Source: Ferrovaceae bacterium
GTDB taxonomy: Bacteria; Pseudomonadota; Gammaproteobacteria; Burkholderiales; Ferrovaceae
Assembly (NCBI GenBank): GCA_027449685.1
Contig: DAIDLC010000002.1
Span: 62,001-126,000 of the forward strand
DNA length: 64,000 nt
Direction: 5' to 3'
Part shown: piece after piece, positions 7,782-17,798 of the stretch
How positions within the stretch are numbered: the first letter of the stretch is position 1
How the letters are laid out: every line of letters begins with the position of its first letter
Notes under the pieces: generated by a model
The model's input: the letters and a program-made list of their open reading frames with translations, nothing else
Told to the model about the DNA's origin: nothing
The model's database searches: none
Made by a program: the position numbers and the translations under genes

Positions 7782-9236
7782 ATGAAACCCATCTGGATCG
7801 TTGACGACGATCGTTCCATTCGCTGGGTCTTCGAAAAAGCCTTGTCACGGGAAAACTTGCCTTTTCGGGTGCTGTCCTCAACCCGTGAAGCCTTGGCCTT
7901 GCTGGACAAGGAACAACCCTTGGTGGTTGTTAGCGATATTCGGATGCCAGGCGAAAACGGTCTGGAGCTACTAGAGGCGCTCAAAACGCGAGACCCTGAA
8001 TTGCCCGTCATTATCATGACGGCTTATTCCGATCTGGAAAGTGCCGTTTCGGCATTTCAGGGAGGCGCCTACGAATATCTTCCCAAACCTTTCGATGTGG
8101 ACCACGCCCTGGAGTTGATACGCCGCGCCATGGCAGAGCGCCAGCGACAGGATGATGCACCAGAAGAGAGCATTGCAGCGCCGGAAATCCTGGGACAAGC
8201 ACCAGCCATGCAGGAAGTCTTTCGGGCTATTGGCCGTTTATCCCAGTCCAATGCCACCGTCTTGATCAACGGTGAATCCGGTACCGGAAAAGAGTTGGTC
8301 GCACGCGCCTTGCATCGCCATAGCCAGCGTGCCGGCAAACCGTTCATTGCCATCAACACGGCCGCAATTCCCAAGGAGTTACTGGAATCGGAATTATTCG
8401 GCCATGAGCGCGGGGCATTCACCGGCGCCAACACCTTGCGCCGTGGCCGCTTTGAACAAGCGGAAGAGGGCACCTTGTTTCTTGACGAGATTGGCGACAT
8501 GCCCGCCGATTTGCAAACCCGGTTGTTACGGGTACTTTCCGATGGCCAGTTTTATCGGGTAGGCGGGCATGCTCCCGTTCAATCCCGCGTGCGCATCATC
8601 GCAGCAACCCATCAGGATCTGGAATCACGGGTCCGCGAGGGGCTGTTCCGCGAGGATCTGTTTCATCGTTTGAATGTCATCCGCCTGCGTTTGCCCGCGC
8701 TGCGCGAACGACGCCAGGATATTGGGCTATTGGCGCGTCACTTCCTGCAAAAAAGTGCGCGCGAGCTTCAGGCTGAAACCAAGCGTCTGTCCGATGAAGC
8801 GCAACGTTTTCTCGAATCTCTACAATGGCGGGGAAACGTCCGGCAGCTGGAAAACCTCTGCCATTGGCTGACTGTCATGGCCCCCGGCGTTCATGTGGAC
8901 ATCGCTGATCTGCCTCCCGAGTTGAAAAACACGGCAGGCATCGATCCCACCTCAACCCATCACTGGCGCGCCCTGTTGGAACAAGAAGTGTCTCGCCTGT
9001 TGGATCAGGGGTCGCAAGGAATTCTGCAACCCCTGTTAGCTGAATTCGAACGCGCCTTGATCACTCAAACCCTCACCCATACGGGCGGACGACGCATGGA
9101 AGCCGCTCAATTACTGGGCTGGGGCCGCAATACGTTGACTCGGAAAATTCAGGAGCTGGGGCTGGAGGCCGGATCGGCCGCGGAGTCCAGCCCGGGCGTA
9201 TCCAGTCCGACCAAATCCAGCCAAACTGGGGCGTGA
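7782..9236 (+). CDS. glnG: Nitrogen regulation response regulator NtrC
   Basis: A 484-residue sigma-54 activator. The receiver domain has acidic DDD and phospho-acceptor Asp52 in VSDIRMPG. The AAA+ domain has Walker A GESGTGKE, the sigma-54-contacting GAFTGA loop and Walker B LFLDEIGD. The C-terminal Fis-type helix-turn-helix ends at LGWGRNTLTRKIQELGL. About 25 Ser/Pro/Gly-rich residues follow the usual end of the family, and this tail lies where the gene overlaps the convergent xthA by 88 bases. It is the expected activator of the two sigma-54-type promoters in this window. Confidence 0.96.
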   Translation: MKPIWIVDDDRSIRWVFEKALSRENLPFRVLSSTREALALLDKEQPLVVVSDIRMPGENGLELLEALKTRDPELPVIIMTAYSDLESAVSAFQGGAYEYLPKPFDVDHALELIRRAMAERQRQDDAPEESIAAPEILGQAPAMQEVFRAIGRLSQSNATVLINGESGTGKELVARALHRHSQRAGKPFIAINTAAIPKELLESELFGHERGAFTGANTLRRGRFEQAEEGTLFLDEIGDMPADLQTRLLRVLSDGQFYRVGGHAPVQSRVRIIAATHQDLESRVREGLFREDLFHRLNVIRLRLPALRERRQDIGLLARHFLQKSARELQAETKRLSDEAQRFLESLQWRGNVRQLENLCHWLTVMAPGVHVDIADLPPELKNTAGIDPTSTHHWRALLEQEVSRLLDQGSQGILQPLLAEFERALITQTLTHTGGRRMEAAQLLGWGRNTLTRKIQELGLEAGSAAESSPGVSSPTKSSQTGA

Positions 9237-9970
9237 TCCGAAGGCCGCTCCAACGCACGCGGCTGAATATCAATGGCACTGACACGGCAAGCGGGCACCA
9301 ACCCCGAGCTCACCAGCAGATGGTCGATGCGTAATCCCATATTGCGTTTAAATGCGTTAGCCCGATAATGCCACCAACTATAACGCTGCGGAGCTTGCTC
9401 AAACAAACGAAAACTGTCCTTGAAACCCAGGTCGAGCAAGCGACGAAAGGCCTCGCGTTCAGGTTCGCTGCATAGTACCTCTCCCTGCCAGGATCGGGGG
9501 TCATAGACATCGCAGTCCTCGGGCGCAATGTTAAAGTCTCCCGCCACCACGATTCGCTGGTAGTCCTTCTGGATGCGCTGCAACTCCTGCCACAACGCTG
9601 CAAACCAGCGCAGCTTATAGGTGTATTTGTCGGAGGTGAGGGACTCCCCGTTCGGGCAATAAACCGATAGCACGCGCACTGCGCCAAACGTTGCGGCAAT
9701 GACGCGCTGTTGGCTGTCAACAAAATCCGACAAACCCACCACGGGATCAAGCCCTGGATATTTGCTGATCAATGCAACACCGTTATAGGCTTTCTGACCA
9801 GACACACAAGCATGATAACCTGCACTTGCTACAGCCTCCCAAGGAAAAGCGGCAGTCTCGCACTTGAGTTCCTGCAGACATAACACATCGGGCTGCTGTG
9901 CCTGTAACCAGTCCAGTACATGGGGCAATCTGACCTTGATGGAATTGACATTCCAGCTGGCAATTTTCAT
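9149..9970 (-). CDS. xthA: Exodeoxyribonuclease III
   Basis: A 273-residue AP endonuclease/3'-5' exonuclease of base-excision repair. The motifs run in order: WNVNSIKVRL, CLQELKCE (metal-binding Glu), YCPNGE, GDFNIAPEDCDVYDP, RIDHLL and SDHAPVW with the catalytic His. A tail of about 22 residues follows where E. coli XthA would end, and it is encoded in the segment shared tail-to-tail with ntrC. It lies seven bases downstream of the chemoreceptor gene, so it may be cotranscribed with it. Confidence 0.93.
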   Translation of the reverse strand: MKIASWNVNSIKVRLPHVLDWLQAQQPDVLCLQELKCETAAFPWEAVASAGYHACVSGQKAYNGVALISKYPGLDPVVGLSDFVDSQQRVIAATFGAVRVLSVYCPNGESLTSDKYTYKLRWFAALWQELQRIQKDYQRIVVAGDFNIAPEDCDVYDPRSWQGEVLCSEPEREAFRRLLDLGFKDSFRLFEQAPQRYSWWHYRANAFKRNMGLRIDHLLVSSGLVPACRVSAIDIQPRALERPSDHAPVWLDLVGLDTPGLDSAADPASSPSS

Positions 9971-9977
9971 GGCGACC

Positions 9978-12761
9978 TTATTTCCACCCCTGGATAGCGA
10001 CTCCCGACAGCGCAGGAACCTGGGGTGACGACAGGCCTTTTCTTCCTGCAGGTGGGCGTGCGGCTTCCAGACTCCTCCCCTCAGTCATCTCCGACTTCAA
10101 TCGGAATCGGGACACCATCTGCACCAACCCCTGTGCTTGTTCTTCCAGGCTTTCTGCCGCAGAGGTTGCCTGTTCCACCATGGCCGCATTCTGTTGGGTG
10201 ACGTCATCCATTTGCGCCACCACGTCGGTCACTTGTTCGATACCCGCTGCCTGCTCCACACTGGCCTGGCTGATCTGGTTGATGAGTGTCGCCACCTTCT
10301 GGAAAGAAGACACTACACCCTCCATAGTCAAACCAGCTTCCGCAACCAGCGTGGCACCATGGGTTACTTTCCCCACCGACTCTACGATCAACCCCTTGAT
10401 TTCTCTGGCCGCCGTCGCACTGCGTTGCGCCAGGTTTCGTACTTCACTGGCCACCACGGCAAATCCTCGCCCTTGCTCACCCGCTCTGGCAGCTTCCACG
10501 GCGGCATTCAATGCCAGAATATTCGTTTGAAAGGCGATGCTATCGATGACCCCAATGATATCTTCGATGCGCCGCGAGCTGACCTGAATGTCGCCCATGG
10601 TTTGAACGACCTGACGCACCACACTACCTCCTTTGATAATCCCTTGATGGGATTCATGGGTCAGGTCGTTCGCTTGACGGGCATGGATGGCGTTTTGCTT
10701 GACCGTAGCATTGAGTTGCTCCATGGAACTGGAGGCCTCTTCCAGCTTGCTAGCCTGTTGTTCGGTGCGATTGGATAAATCCTGATTCCCGGCCACGATC
10801 TCCTGTATGGCCACGTTGATGGCTTGAGTGGCTTCCTGAATCCTACCGACCACTGTCTGCAAACGCGCCACTGTGGCATTGGTATCAACCTTCAGTTGTC
10901 CGAAGGTACCTTGGTATACTCCCCGAACCTCCTGGGTCAAATCGCCCGCAGCCAGCGCATTGAGTACATTCGCCACTTCCCGAAGTCCGCTGGCACTGGT
11001 ATCCATCAACTGGTTGATCCCCGCACCCATGTTTTCAAAAAACGCCCCACGACCTTGCATATCCAGGCGTTGCGCAAAATCCCCCTGGGCGGCATGACGA
11101 ATCACCTGCGCCAGTTCATTCTCGGCAGCCACCTGATCGGTCACATCCACCCATTCACCCACCGACCCTAAACGTTCGCCCTGCTGATTGAGAATGGGCG
11201 AGTTGGTCACATCATACAAGCGCCCACCCAGCAGCATACGACGATGTGACGGCACAGACAGGGACTGCAGACGAGCGCGTGCGGCTTCGGGATCCTCATA
11301 GAGTCGGCAAATATCGTAGCCAATAATCCGTTCCGGATCGAAGGAGGGATCATGGTTGGCAAAGGCCTCGCGGTCCCGGCGAAAGGTGGCGTCCAAAGCC
11401 TTGTTGACGTAGATGAGGATCCCTTCCTGATTGGCAATCCGCACGTTGGAAGTCACATTATCCAAACCAATCTTGATCTGGGTCATGGCGTCACTGTGGC
11501 GTTTTACCGCTTCGGCATTAGCGCCCAGTTGCGCTTGCATGCGCGCCAGTCCTTGCAGGACCTGACCGATTTCATCACCGCGCGACAAGGGAATGCTGCT
11601 ATCGAAGCGCCCTGATTCGAGCGCCTGAAATACGGGCAGAACGGTTTCTGACAAAGGTCTGAGAATCATGCGTCGGACCATCCAGAACAATACCCATCCC
11701 ATGAGCAGAAGCATCAGGACGCCCCCAACCAGCACCCATGTGCGGATCTGCCGCGACAGGGCGTCGAATTCATCCAGATAGCTCCCCCCTGCCACGATCC
11801 AGTGGGTATTGGGAACCTCATCAAATACCACGATCTTGTCACGTGCTATTTGCTCCCCCTTTTCCAGATTGCGCCATGGATAGATGGTTATTCCGGTTTT
11901 TCTTTGGATCATGTCTTGAATGAACCGTTTGCCCGAAGCGTCCGTCGCCTCCAGAATGTTTGCCCCTTCCTTGGCTGGATGCACGATCAACTGGCCTCGG
12001 TTAGCCCCGTCCGAACCATCCAGAACATAAAAATAACCTGTTTTCCCAATGTTCATAGCGCGGATCCGCGTTTTGAGAGCGGCCAGTTCGGAAGTCACAT
12101 CCAAGCCCACAAAGCTGGCTCCGATAACTTGCCCCGATTCATTCAGAATCGGCCGGTAGCTGGAAAAATAATCTTTACCAAACAAGTGAGCAAGGCCGGT
12201 ATAAGGTTTTCCAGCCAGCAGCAAGGCATACGCCCCATGGGTCTGATCCAGCATCGTGCCCGTGACCCGCTCTCCTCTCTCGTTCCTGAGGGAGGACGCG
12301 ATGCGCAAAAAATTGCGGTCCTGGCGAACAAACAGCGTAGCCGCGGCTCCTGTCTGCTGCGTGAAGCGATCCACTTCCTGGGTGCGGTCGTTCAACACGA
12401 GGGCCCCTGCTTTCAGGCGTCCTGTGACGACAGAATCCAGAGACAGCGGGGAAGTAAAAACCGTCATCAAGGCCTGGTTCAATCGAATGGTTTCATCTTG
12501 CAGCGCATCCAACTCCACTTCCACCAGCCCTTTGACCAAATTCACGTCACGCGTGAGGTCGTTGCGACTGGATTCATACAGGGTACGTCCCAGCGTATTA
12601 CTCAGCAGCCCTACACCCAATACCAACACAGTGAGCGCTATAAGCACGCCACCCAGCAGCAATTTGACCGCAATGGAGGTGTCCAAAAGACGCTGCCTCA
12701 TGCCTGAAGCGCCATCCTTTCTACCCTGGCGATGCGAATCCTGAATTGTGTCGTCATACAT
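9978..12761 (-). CDS. Methyl-accepting chemotaxis protein with Cache, HAMP and PAS modules
   Basis: A receptor of about 927 residues. TM1 is near residues 30-55, followed by a periplasmic Cache-type sensor (Cache_3-Cache_2-like, containing [11 protein letters not shown] and [10 protein letters not shown]). TM2 is near 330-350, then HAMP, a PAS domain with [13 protein letters not shown], a second HAMP-like stretch and the MCP signalling hairpin with the conserved tip [20 protein letters not shown]. There is no C-terminal CheR-binding pentapeptide; it ends in Gly-Trp-Lys. I chose the ATG at 12761 because AAGGGA precedes it at good spacing; a GTG at 12785 and an ATG at 12701 are alternatives. 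No che genes are nearby and the ligand is unknown. Confidence 0.92.
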   Translation of the reverse strand: MYDDTIQDSHRQGRKDGASGMRQRLLDTSIAVKLLLGGVLIALTVLVLGVGLLSNTLGRTLYESSRNDLTRDVNLVKGLVEVELDALQDETIRLNQALMTVFTSPLSLDSVVTGRLKAGALVLNDRTQEVDRFTQQTGAAATLFVRQDRNFLRIASSLRNERGERVTGTMLDQTHGAYALLLAGKPYTGLAHLFGKDYFSSYRPILNESGQVIGASFVGLDVTSELAALKTRIRAMNIGKTGYFYVLDGSDGANRGQLIVHPAKEGANILEATDASGKRFIQDMIQRKTGITIYPWRNLEKGEQIARDKIVVFDEVPNTHWIVAGGSYLDEFDALSRQIRTWVLVGGVLMLLLMGWVLFWMVRRMILRPLSETVLPVFQALESGRFDSSIPLSRGDEIGQVLQGLARMQAQLGANAEAVKRHSDAMTQIKIGLDNVTSNVRIANQEGILIYVNKALDATFRRDREAFANHDPSFDPERIIGYDICRLYEDPEAARARLQSLSVPSHRRMLLGGRLYDVTNSPILNQQGERLGSVGEWVDVTDQVAAENELAQVIRHAAQGDFAQRLDMQGRGAFFENMGAGINQLMDTSASGLREVANVLNALAAGDLTQEVRGVYQGTFGQLKVDTNATVARLQTVVGRIQEATQAINVAIQEIVAGNQDLSNRTEQQASKLEEASSSMEQLNATVKQNAIHARQANDLTHESHQGIIKGGSVVRQVVQTMGDIQVSSRRIEDIIGVIDSIAFQTNILALNAAVEAARAGEQGRGFAVVASEVRNLAQRSATAAREIKGLIVESVGKVTHGATLVAEAGLTMEGVVSSFQKVATLINQISQASVEQAAGIEQVTDVVAQMDDVTQQNAAMVEQATSAAESLEEQAQGLVQMVSRFRLKSEMTEGRSLEAARPPAGRKGLSSPQVPALSGVAIQGWK

Positions 12762-12836
12762 ACGGTCATTCCCTTGCTCGGGCACCCTCTGGTCGGTGCA
12801 CTGGTTGATCGATCGTCAAGTGTGAATGCAGAAGCC

Positions 12837-14357
12837 TCACGTCCCGCGCCTTTGGTTTGTTTGCACTGCAAGGGCATACCGTTGCAGCGTGCGCTGTCGC
12901 GCCTGGGCATGATCCACTATCGGATAAGGATAATCGACACCCAGACGACAGCCATACTGTGCTTGTTCTTGGGGAGACAATAACACGGGCTGATGAATCT
13001 TGGCGGAGGGTACCCTGCTCAATTCGGGCAGATAGCGCCGGATGAAATGTCCCTCTGGATCAAAGCGACGGGACTGGGTGGACGGATTGAACATGCGAAA
13101 CCAAGGCTGGGCATCACAACCCGTGGAGGCACACCATTGCCACCCTCCATTGTTTGCGGACAAGTCATAGTCATTCAATTGTTGGGCAAAATGCCCTTCT
13201 CCCCACCGCCAGTCAATGCCCAGATCCTTCACCAAAAAGGAGGCCGCAATCATGCGCAAGCGGTTATGCATGTATCCGCTATGGCGTAATTGCCGCATGG
13301 CAGCATCCACAATGGGGAAACCCGTCTGGCCCTGTTGCCAACTCTGAAAAAGAGCAGGATCGTTGTCAAAGGTCAGCGCATCCATTTCCGTTCTAAACGC
13401 ATGTTCCACCACATGGGGAAAATGAAACAGTATGGCAAAGTAGAATTCGCGCCAGATCAACTCATTCAACCAGGTCAAGCTGCCGCTGGTATGACGCTCC
13501 AGGGCCAGTTGCACCAGCTGGCGGATGGATAGCGTGCCAAACCGCAAATGCACGGAAAGCCAGGACACTCCGGGAAGTGCGGGAAAATCCCGTTGTTCAT
13601 GGTAGCGATCCATGCGTTCCAGAAAGGCCTCGAGCGTGTGCTGCGCCCCCAGAAAACCGGGTTTTATGCCTAAATCCAGCAAATTGGTTGGTTCAAACCC
13701 CAGTTGCTGCAAGCTGCTCACTGGAACCACTGCTCTCGAACCCGATCGCAACCTCTGGGCAACTTGCTCCCGAGTACCCCAATGTCCTGCAGGATAGGGA
13801 TGCGACGCCAGATGAGCGGAGGTCACGGCTGCGCGCCAGGTTTTGCTGTAGGGCGTAAACACCGTGTAGGGGCGTCCCGCCTGAGTGAGGATTTCTTTGC
13901 CCTCGAAAACCACCTGGTCTTTGAAACTCGAAAACTCCATGCCCCGGGTTTTCAAAACGCCGGCAACCGCTGCATCCCGGTCAATGGCTTGGGGTTCGTA
14001 ATCCCGGTTGGCGTACACAGCCCGAACACCAAGCATTTCAGCCAGCAAGGGGATCTGCTCCCGAGCCACTCCATGCACTTGTATGAGCTCAGAACCGCAA
14101 GCGCGCAAAGCCTGGTCCAGTTGCTGCGTGCAGTGCCAGATAAACTCCACCCGACGGTCCAAGGGACTCGGTAATCGATCCAGAATCTCCTGATCAAACA
14201 CAAACACACAAAACACCCGTGCATGATCGTTCAACGCCGCGCTCAAACCCACATTATCCTGCAAACGCAAGTCGCGTCGGAACCAAAAGAGCGCCGAATG
14301 CCCCAAAGTCCCCTGGGAATCCAGGGTGTCATGGAGTGGAGGTAAATGATCTTTCAT
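12837..14357 (-). CDS. phrB: Deoxyribodipyrimidine photolyase, class I
   Basis: About 506 residues. The N-terminal antenna domain starts at LFWFRRDLRLQDN, and the C-terminal FAD domain contains GFPIVDAAMRQL, NRLRMIAASFLVKDL and NNGGWQWCASTGCDAQPWFR, the CPD photolyase signature. It repairs UV cyclobutane dimers using light. The ATG at 14357 leaves about 20 residues before the fold; a farther upstream start has no support. A C-terminal extension after RRYLPEL is normal for the family. Confidence 0.94.
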   Translation of the reverse strand: MKDHLPPLHDTLDSQGTLGHSALFWFRRDLRLQDNVGLSAALNDHARVFCVFVFDQEILDRLPSPLDRRVEFIWHCTQQLDQALRACGSELIQVHGVAREQIPLLAEMLGVRAVYANRDYEPQAIDRDAAVAGVLKTRGMEFSSFKDQVVFEGKEILTQAGRPYTVFTPYSKTWRAAVTSAHLASHPYPAGHWGTREQVAQRLRSGSRAVVPVSSLQQLGFEPTNLLDLGIKPGFLGAQHTLEAFLERMDRYHEQRDFPALPGVSWLSVHLRFGTLSIRQLVQLALERHTSGSLTWLNELIWREFYFAILFHFPHVVEHAFRTEMDALTFDNDPALFQSWQQGQTGFPIVDAAMRQLRHSGYMHNRLRMIAASFLVKDLGIDWRWGEGHFAQQLNDYDLSANNGGWQWCASTGCDAQPWFRMFNPSTQSRRFDPEGHFIRRYLPELSRVPSAKIHQPVLLSPQEQAQYGCRLGVDYPYPIVDHAQARQRTLQRYALAVQTNQRRGT

Positions 14358-14463
14358 GGGTGCATGGTACTGGATCCTGTCACCTGGCGTGAAGTAGGCG
14401 CAAGATGATCCACCACAGGACCTCAACCGCTGTAATCATCCAGGAATATGAGATAATCTCCCC

Positions 14464-15033
14464 ATGGACGCCGTCAATCTCACCAATCACTTCCTGATCG
14501 CCATGCCCTCCTTGGCAGATTCCAACTTCTCGGGCACTTTGACCTACATCTGTCGCCATGACGAGAATGGTGCCATGGGTGTGGTCATCAATCGCCCCAT
14601 GAACATGACTCTGGAAAATCTGTTCAGCCAAATCAACCTGCCCGCCCCCACGTCCACCACCCTGACCCAGCCCGTGTACTTTGGTGGTCCGGTGCAAACC
14701 GATCGCGGTTTCGTCCTGCACTCTCCCGTGGGCCATTGGCGCTCCACACTGCAGGTCAATCAACACATTGGCCTCACGACTTCGCGTGACATCCTGGAAG
14801 CTATGGCACAGGGCGCAGAGGGAGAAGCGCCGGACAATATTCTGATTTCCCTCGGTTATGCCGGTTGGGAGCCAGGGCAACTGGAACAGGAGCTCAAGCA
14901 AAACAGCTGGCTCACCGTCCAGGCGGACATGGACGTGGTGTTCAAATTGCCGGTGGAAACCCGCTTCTCTGCGGCCCTGGGAATTTTAGGCATCGACCCG
15001 GCTTATCTTTCCGACGAAGCCGGACATGCCTGA
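14464..15033 (+). CDS. yqgE: YqgE/AlgH family protein (DUF179)
   Basis: A 189-residue protein of the YqgE/AlgH family. It shows the family start [20 protein letters not shown], then [25 protein letters not shown] and [15 protein letters not shown]. The fold is known from structures, but the biochemical role is not settled; AlgH was linked to alginate regulation in Pseudomonas. It overlaps ruvX by eight bases and heads a yqgE-ruvX-pyrB-pyrC' operon, a conserved proteobacterial order. pyrR, often found between ruvX and pyrB, is missing. Confidence 0.93.
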   Translation: MDAVNLTNHFLIAMPSLADSNFSGTLTYICRHDENGAMGVVINRPMNMTLENLFSQINLPAPTSTTLTQPVYFGGPVQTDRGFVLHSPVGHWRSTLQVNQHIGLTTSRDILEAMAQGAEGEAPDNILISLGYAGWEPGQLEQELKQNSWLTVQADMDVVFKLPVETRFSAALGILGIDPAYLSDEAGHA

Positions 15034-15454
15034 GTCGGCAGGAACGGTATTGTCCTTCGACTATGGTCTAAAATTCATCGGGGTCGCCATCGGACAGCGC
15101 ATTACCGGAACCTGCCGTCCCCTGCAGACCATTCGTGCCAATACCCGCAATGCGCGTTGGCAAGCCATCGAACCACTTCTACGGGAATGGGAACCAGAGC
15201 AGCTGGTAGTGGGTTTGCCCCTGGATCAAGAAGGGTGCGAACAGGAAACCACGCGTCAATGCCGAAACTTTGCGCAATTTCTGGCATCCAAGACGGGATT
15301 GAAAACCGCTTTGGTGGATGAACGCTACACCTCCCTGGAAGCAGATCAGTCCTTACGCCAGCAAGGGGTTCGTCGCAAGGAACGAGCAGAACAGGAGCAT
15401 GCCGAGGCTGCCGCACTGATTTTGAGAAGCTATCTGGAGTCACACCCCCTATGA
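15026..15454 (+). CDS. ruvX: Putative pre-16S rRNA nuclease / Holliday junction resolvase-like protein
   Basis: A 142-residue YqgF-family RNase H-fold protein. [14 protein letters not shown] contains the catalytic Asp and LVVGLPL the second strand; [11 protein letters not shown] and the late HAEAAALIL complete the active site. E. coli YqgF matures the 16S rRNA 5' end. It overlaps yqgE upstream and pyrB downstream (ATGA). Confidence 0.94.
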   Translation: MPESAGTVLSFDYGLKFIGVAIGQRITGTCRPLQTIRANTRNARWQAIEPLLREWEPEQLVVGLPLDQEGCEQETTRQCRNFAQFLASKTGLKTALVDERYTSLEADQSLRQQGVRRKERAEQEHAEAAALILRSYLESHPL

Positions 15455-16419
15455 GCCTGAATCCCCAACTCACTGCTGATGGTCGACTCCAGCATTTGCT
15501 CACCATCGAAGGTCTGCCACCACATATTCTTTTCCAGATCCTGGATACCGCCAAAACCTTCGAACAAGTGGCCCAGCAGGAAATCAAAAAAGTCCCGATA
15601 CTGCAGGGTAAATCGATCTTCAATTTGTTCTTCGAAGCCTCCACCCGCACCCGAACCACCTTCGAAATTGCCGCCAAGCGCTTGTCCGCCGATGTCATCA
15701 ATCTGAATGTCAGTGCCTCCAGTCAAAGCAAGGGTGAAACCTTGCTCGACACCGTAGATAATCTTTGCGCCATGCAAGCCGACATGTTTGTCGTGCGCCA
15801 TGCTGAAAGCGGTGCAGCCCACCTGATTGCTGCCCATGTGGGCCCAGGAATTCACGTGATCAATGCCGGTGATGGACGCCATGCTCATCCCACCCAGGCC
15901 TTGCTGGATATGTATACCATTCGGCACTACAAACAGCAGTTTCACACCCTCAAGGTCGCCATTGTGGGAGATGTGCTCCACTCCCGCGTGGCCCGTTCCC
16001 AAATCCACGCGCTCACTACCCTCAAGGTTCCTGAGGTACGTGTCATCGGTCCCAAAACATTGATTCCTCGGCACGTAGAGCAACTGGGCGTGCAAGTTTT
16101 CCATGACATGAACAGTGGTTTGAGGGATGTGGATGTGGTGATCATGCTACGACTCCAAAACGAACGGATGAATGGCGCCTTGCTACCCAGTCGTGATGAA
16201 TATTTCAAATATTATGGTCTGACACCTGCCAAACTGGCCTGCGCCAAGGCAGATGCCATCGTGATGCACCCCGGTCCCATGAACCGGGGGGTGGAGATCG
16301 ATTCCGAAGTGGCAGACGGCGTGCAATCGGTCATTTTAAAACAGGTCACCTTCGGAATTGCCGTACGCATGGCCGTCATGTCCATTCTGGCCGGAGAGCG
16401 GGGCAGGAAACCCTCATGA
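15451..16419 (+). CDS. pyrB: Aspartate carbamoyltransferase catalytic subunit
   Basis: A 322-residue enzyme making N-carbamoyl-aspartate in de novo pyrimidine synthesis. The carbamoyl-phosphate site [13 protein letters not shown], the segment [13 protein letters not shown] and the Asp-binding [10 protein letters not shown] are intact. No regulatory pyrI is adjacent; instead a catalytically dead dihydroorotase homologue follows with a four-base overlap. This is the Pseudomonas-type class A ATCase arrangement, in which PyrB forms a dodecamer with PyrC'. Confidence 0.96.
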   Translation: MSLNPQLTADGRLQHLLTIEGLPPHILFQILDTAKTFEQVAQQEIKKVPILQGKSIFNLFFEASTRTRTTFEIAAKRLSADVINLNVSASSQSKGETLLDTVDNLCAMQADMFVVRHAESGAAHLIAAHVGPGIHVINAGDGRHAHPTQALLDMYTIRHYKQQFHTLKVAIVGDVLHSRVARSQIHALTTLKVPEVRVIGPKTLIPRHVEQLGVQVFHDMNSGLRDVDVVIMLRLQNERMNGALLPSRDEYFKYYGLTPAKLACAKADAIVMHPGPMNRGVEIDSEVADGVQSVILKQVTFGIAVRMAVMSILAGERGRKPS

Positions 16420-17699
16420 AAATCAAAATCAGCAATGCGCGCGTCATCGATCCTGCTAGCGCTACGGATGACTTGCTGGACCTCTATCTAGGCGCCGGCA
16501 AGGTTCTTGCCGTGGGCACGGAACCCTTCGGCTTCACACCCAACCGTGTCATCGATGCCCGTGGCAAAGTCGTCATCCCTGGCCTGGTGGACTTGGCAGC
16601 CCGCCTGCGCGAACCCGGGTATGAATACCTGGCAAAATTGGAAAGCGAAATGTTTGCCGCTACAGTGGGGGGAGTGACTAGCCTGTGTTGCCCTCCGGAC
16701 ACAGACCCCCCACTGGACGAGCCAGGCTTGGTGGAAATGCTCAAACACCGTGCCAAGGGGCGGAATCAAACCAACGTATACCCTTTGGGCGCACTGACGC
16801 AACAATTGCAGGGCGCTCGTCTTACCGAAATGGGAGAGTTGCGAGAGGCTGGTTGTGTCGGATTTTCCCAGGCCAATGCGCCTCTCATGGATACCCAGGT
16901 TTTGGCGCGAGCCCTGGATTACGCCTCCACGTTTGGCTTTACGGTTTGGCTGCAACCCCAGGACGCCCACCTGGCGCGAGGTGGCGTGGCTCATGACGGG
17001 GAGGTGGCTACCCGTTTGGGACTGCCCGCCATTCCTACCTGCGCCGAAACCATCGCCCTTTCCACCATCCTGCATTTGGTTCGGCATACCGGCGCACGCG
17101 TTCATCTTTGCAGAATTTCCAGCGCAGAAGGGCTTAACCTCGTGCGTCTGGCCAAGCTGGAAGGCCTTCCTGTAACCTGCGACATCTCCATCAATCACTT
17201 GCATTTGTGCGAACACGACATTGGTTTTTTCAATGCCCATTGCCACCTCACACCTCCCTTGCGCAGCCTGCAAGACCGCAATGCGCTGCGTCAGGGACTG
17301 CTGGACGGCACGGTGGATGCGCTCGTGTCCGATCATGCCCCCGTGGATGTGGATGCCAAACAGCTTCCTTTTGAAGCTGCCGAAGCAGGAGCCACAGGGC
17401 TGGAACTCTTGTTGCCGCTCACCCTGAAGTGGGCCCTTGAATGTGCCGTACCGTGGCCACTTGCCCTGGCCCGTATAACCACCGACCCGGCCCGGATCCT
17501 GGGGATCGAGGCCGGAAAAATCCAATCCGGATGTCCGGCCGACCTTTGCATTTTCGATCCCGAACGCGAGTGGCAAGTCACCCCCACGGCACTTAAAAGC
17601 CAGGGAAAAAATACGCCGTTTCTGAATCTGCGCCTAATCGGCAAAGTCACACACACGCTTGTAGGTGGCTTCCCCATCTATGAGGATGCGCGTGCCTGA
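16416..17699 (+). CDS. pyrC': Non-catalytic dihydroorotase homologue PyrC' (PyrX)
   Basis: A 427-residue amidohydrolase-fold protein resembling multifunctional-type dihydroorotase. The zinc-binding HxH that follows beta-strand 1 in active enzymes (D-x-H-x-H-x-REPG) is replaced by Ala61-Ala62-Arg63 in [10 protein letters not shown]. Later segments such as SDHAPVD are retained. It is therefore very probably the inactive partner that stabilises ATCase, as shown for Pseudomonas PyrC'. A true dihydroorotase should be encoded elsewhere. The gene overlaps pyrB by four bases, which fits stoichiometric production. Confidence 0.92.
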   Translation: MKIKISNARVIDPASATDDLLDLYLGAGKVLAVGTEPFGFTPNRVIDARGKVVIPGLVDLAARLREPGYEYLAKLESEMFAATVGGVTSLCCPPDTDPPLDEPGLVEMLKHRAKGRNQTNVYPLGALTQQLQGARLTEMGELREAGCVGFSQANAPLMDTQVLARALDYASTFGFTVWLQPQDAHLARGGVAHDGEVATRLGLPAIPTCAETIALSTILHLVRHTGARVHLCRISSAEGLNLVRLAKLEGLPVTCDISINHLHLCEHDIGFFNAHCHLTPPLRSLQDRNALRQGLLDGTVDALVSDHAPVDVDAKQLPFEAAEAGATGLELLLPLTLKWALECAVPWPLALARITTDPARILGIEAGKIQSGCPADLCIFDPEREWQVTPTALKSQGKNTPFLNLRLIGKVTHTLVGGFPIYEDARA

Positions 17700-17798
17700 T
17701 GTAATCCTGTCAAGGCCAGACTGGGGGGCGCCTGTTTGGCACCGATCCCCCTGTATCATTCACACCGCAACCAACATGCATCTTCACTTCAGGACATT

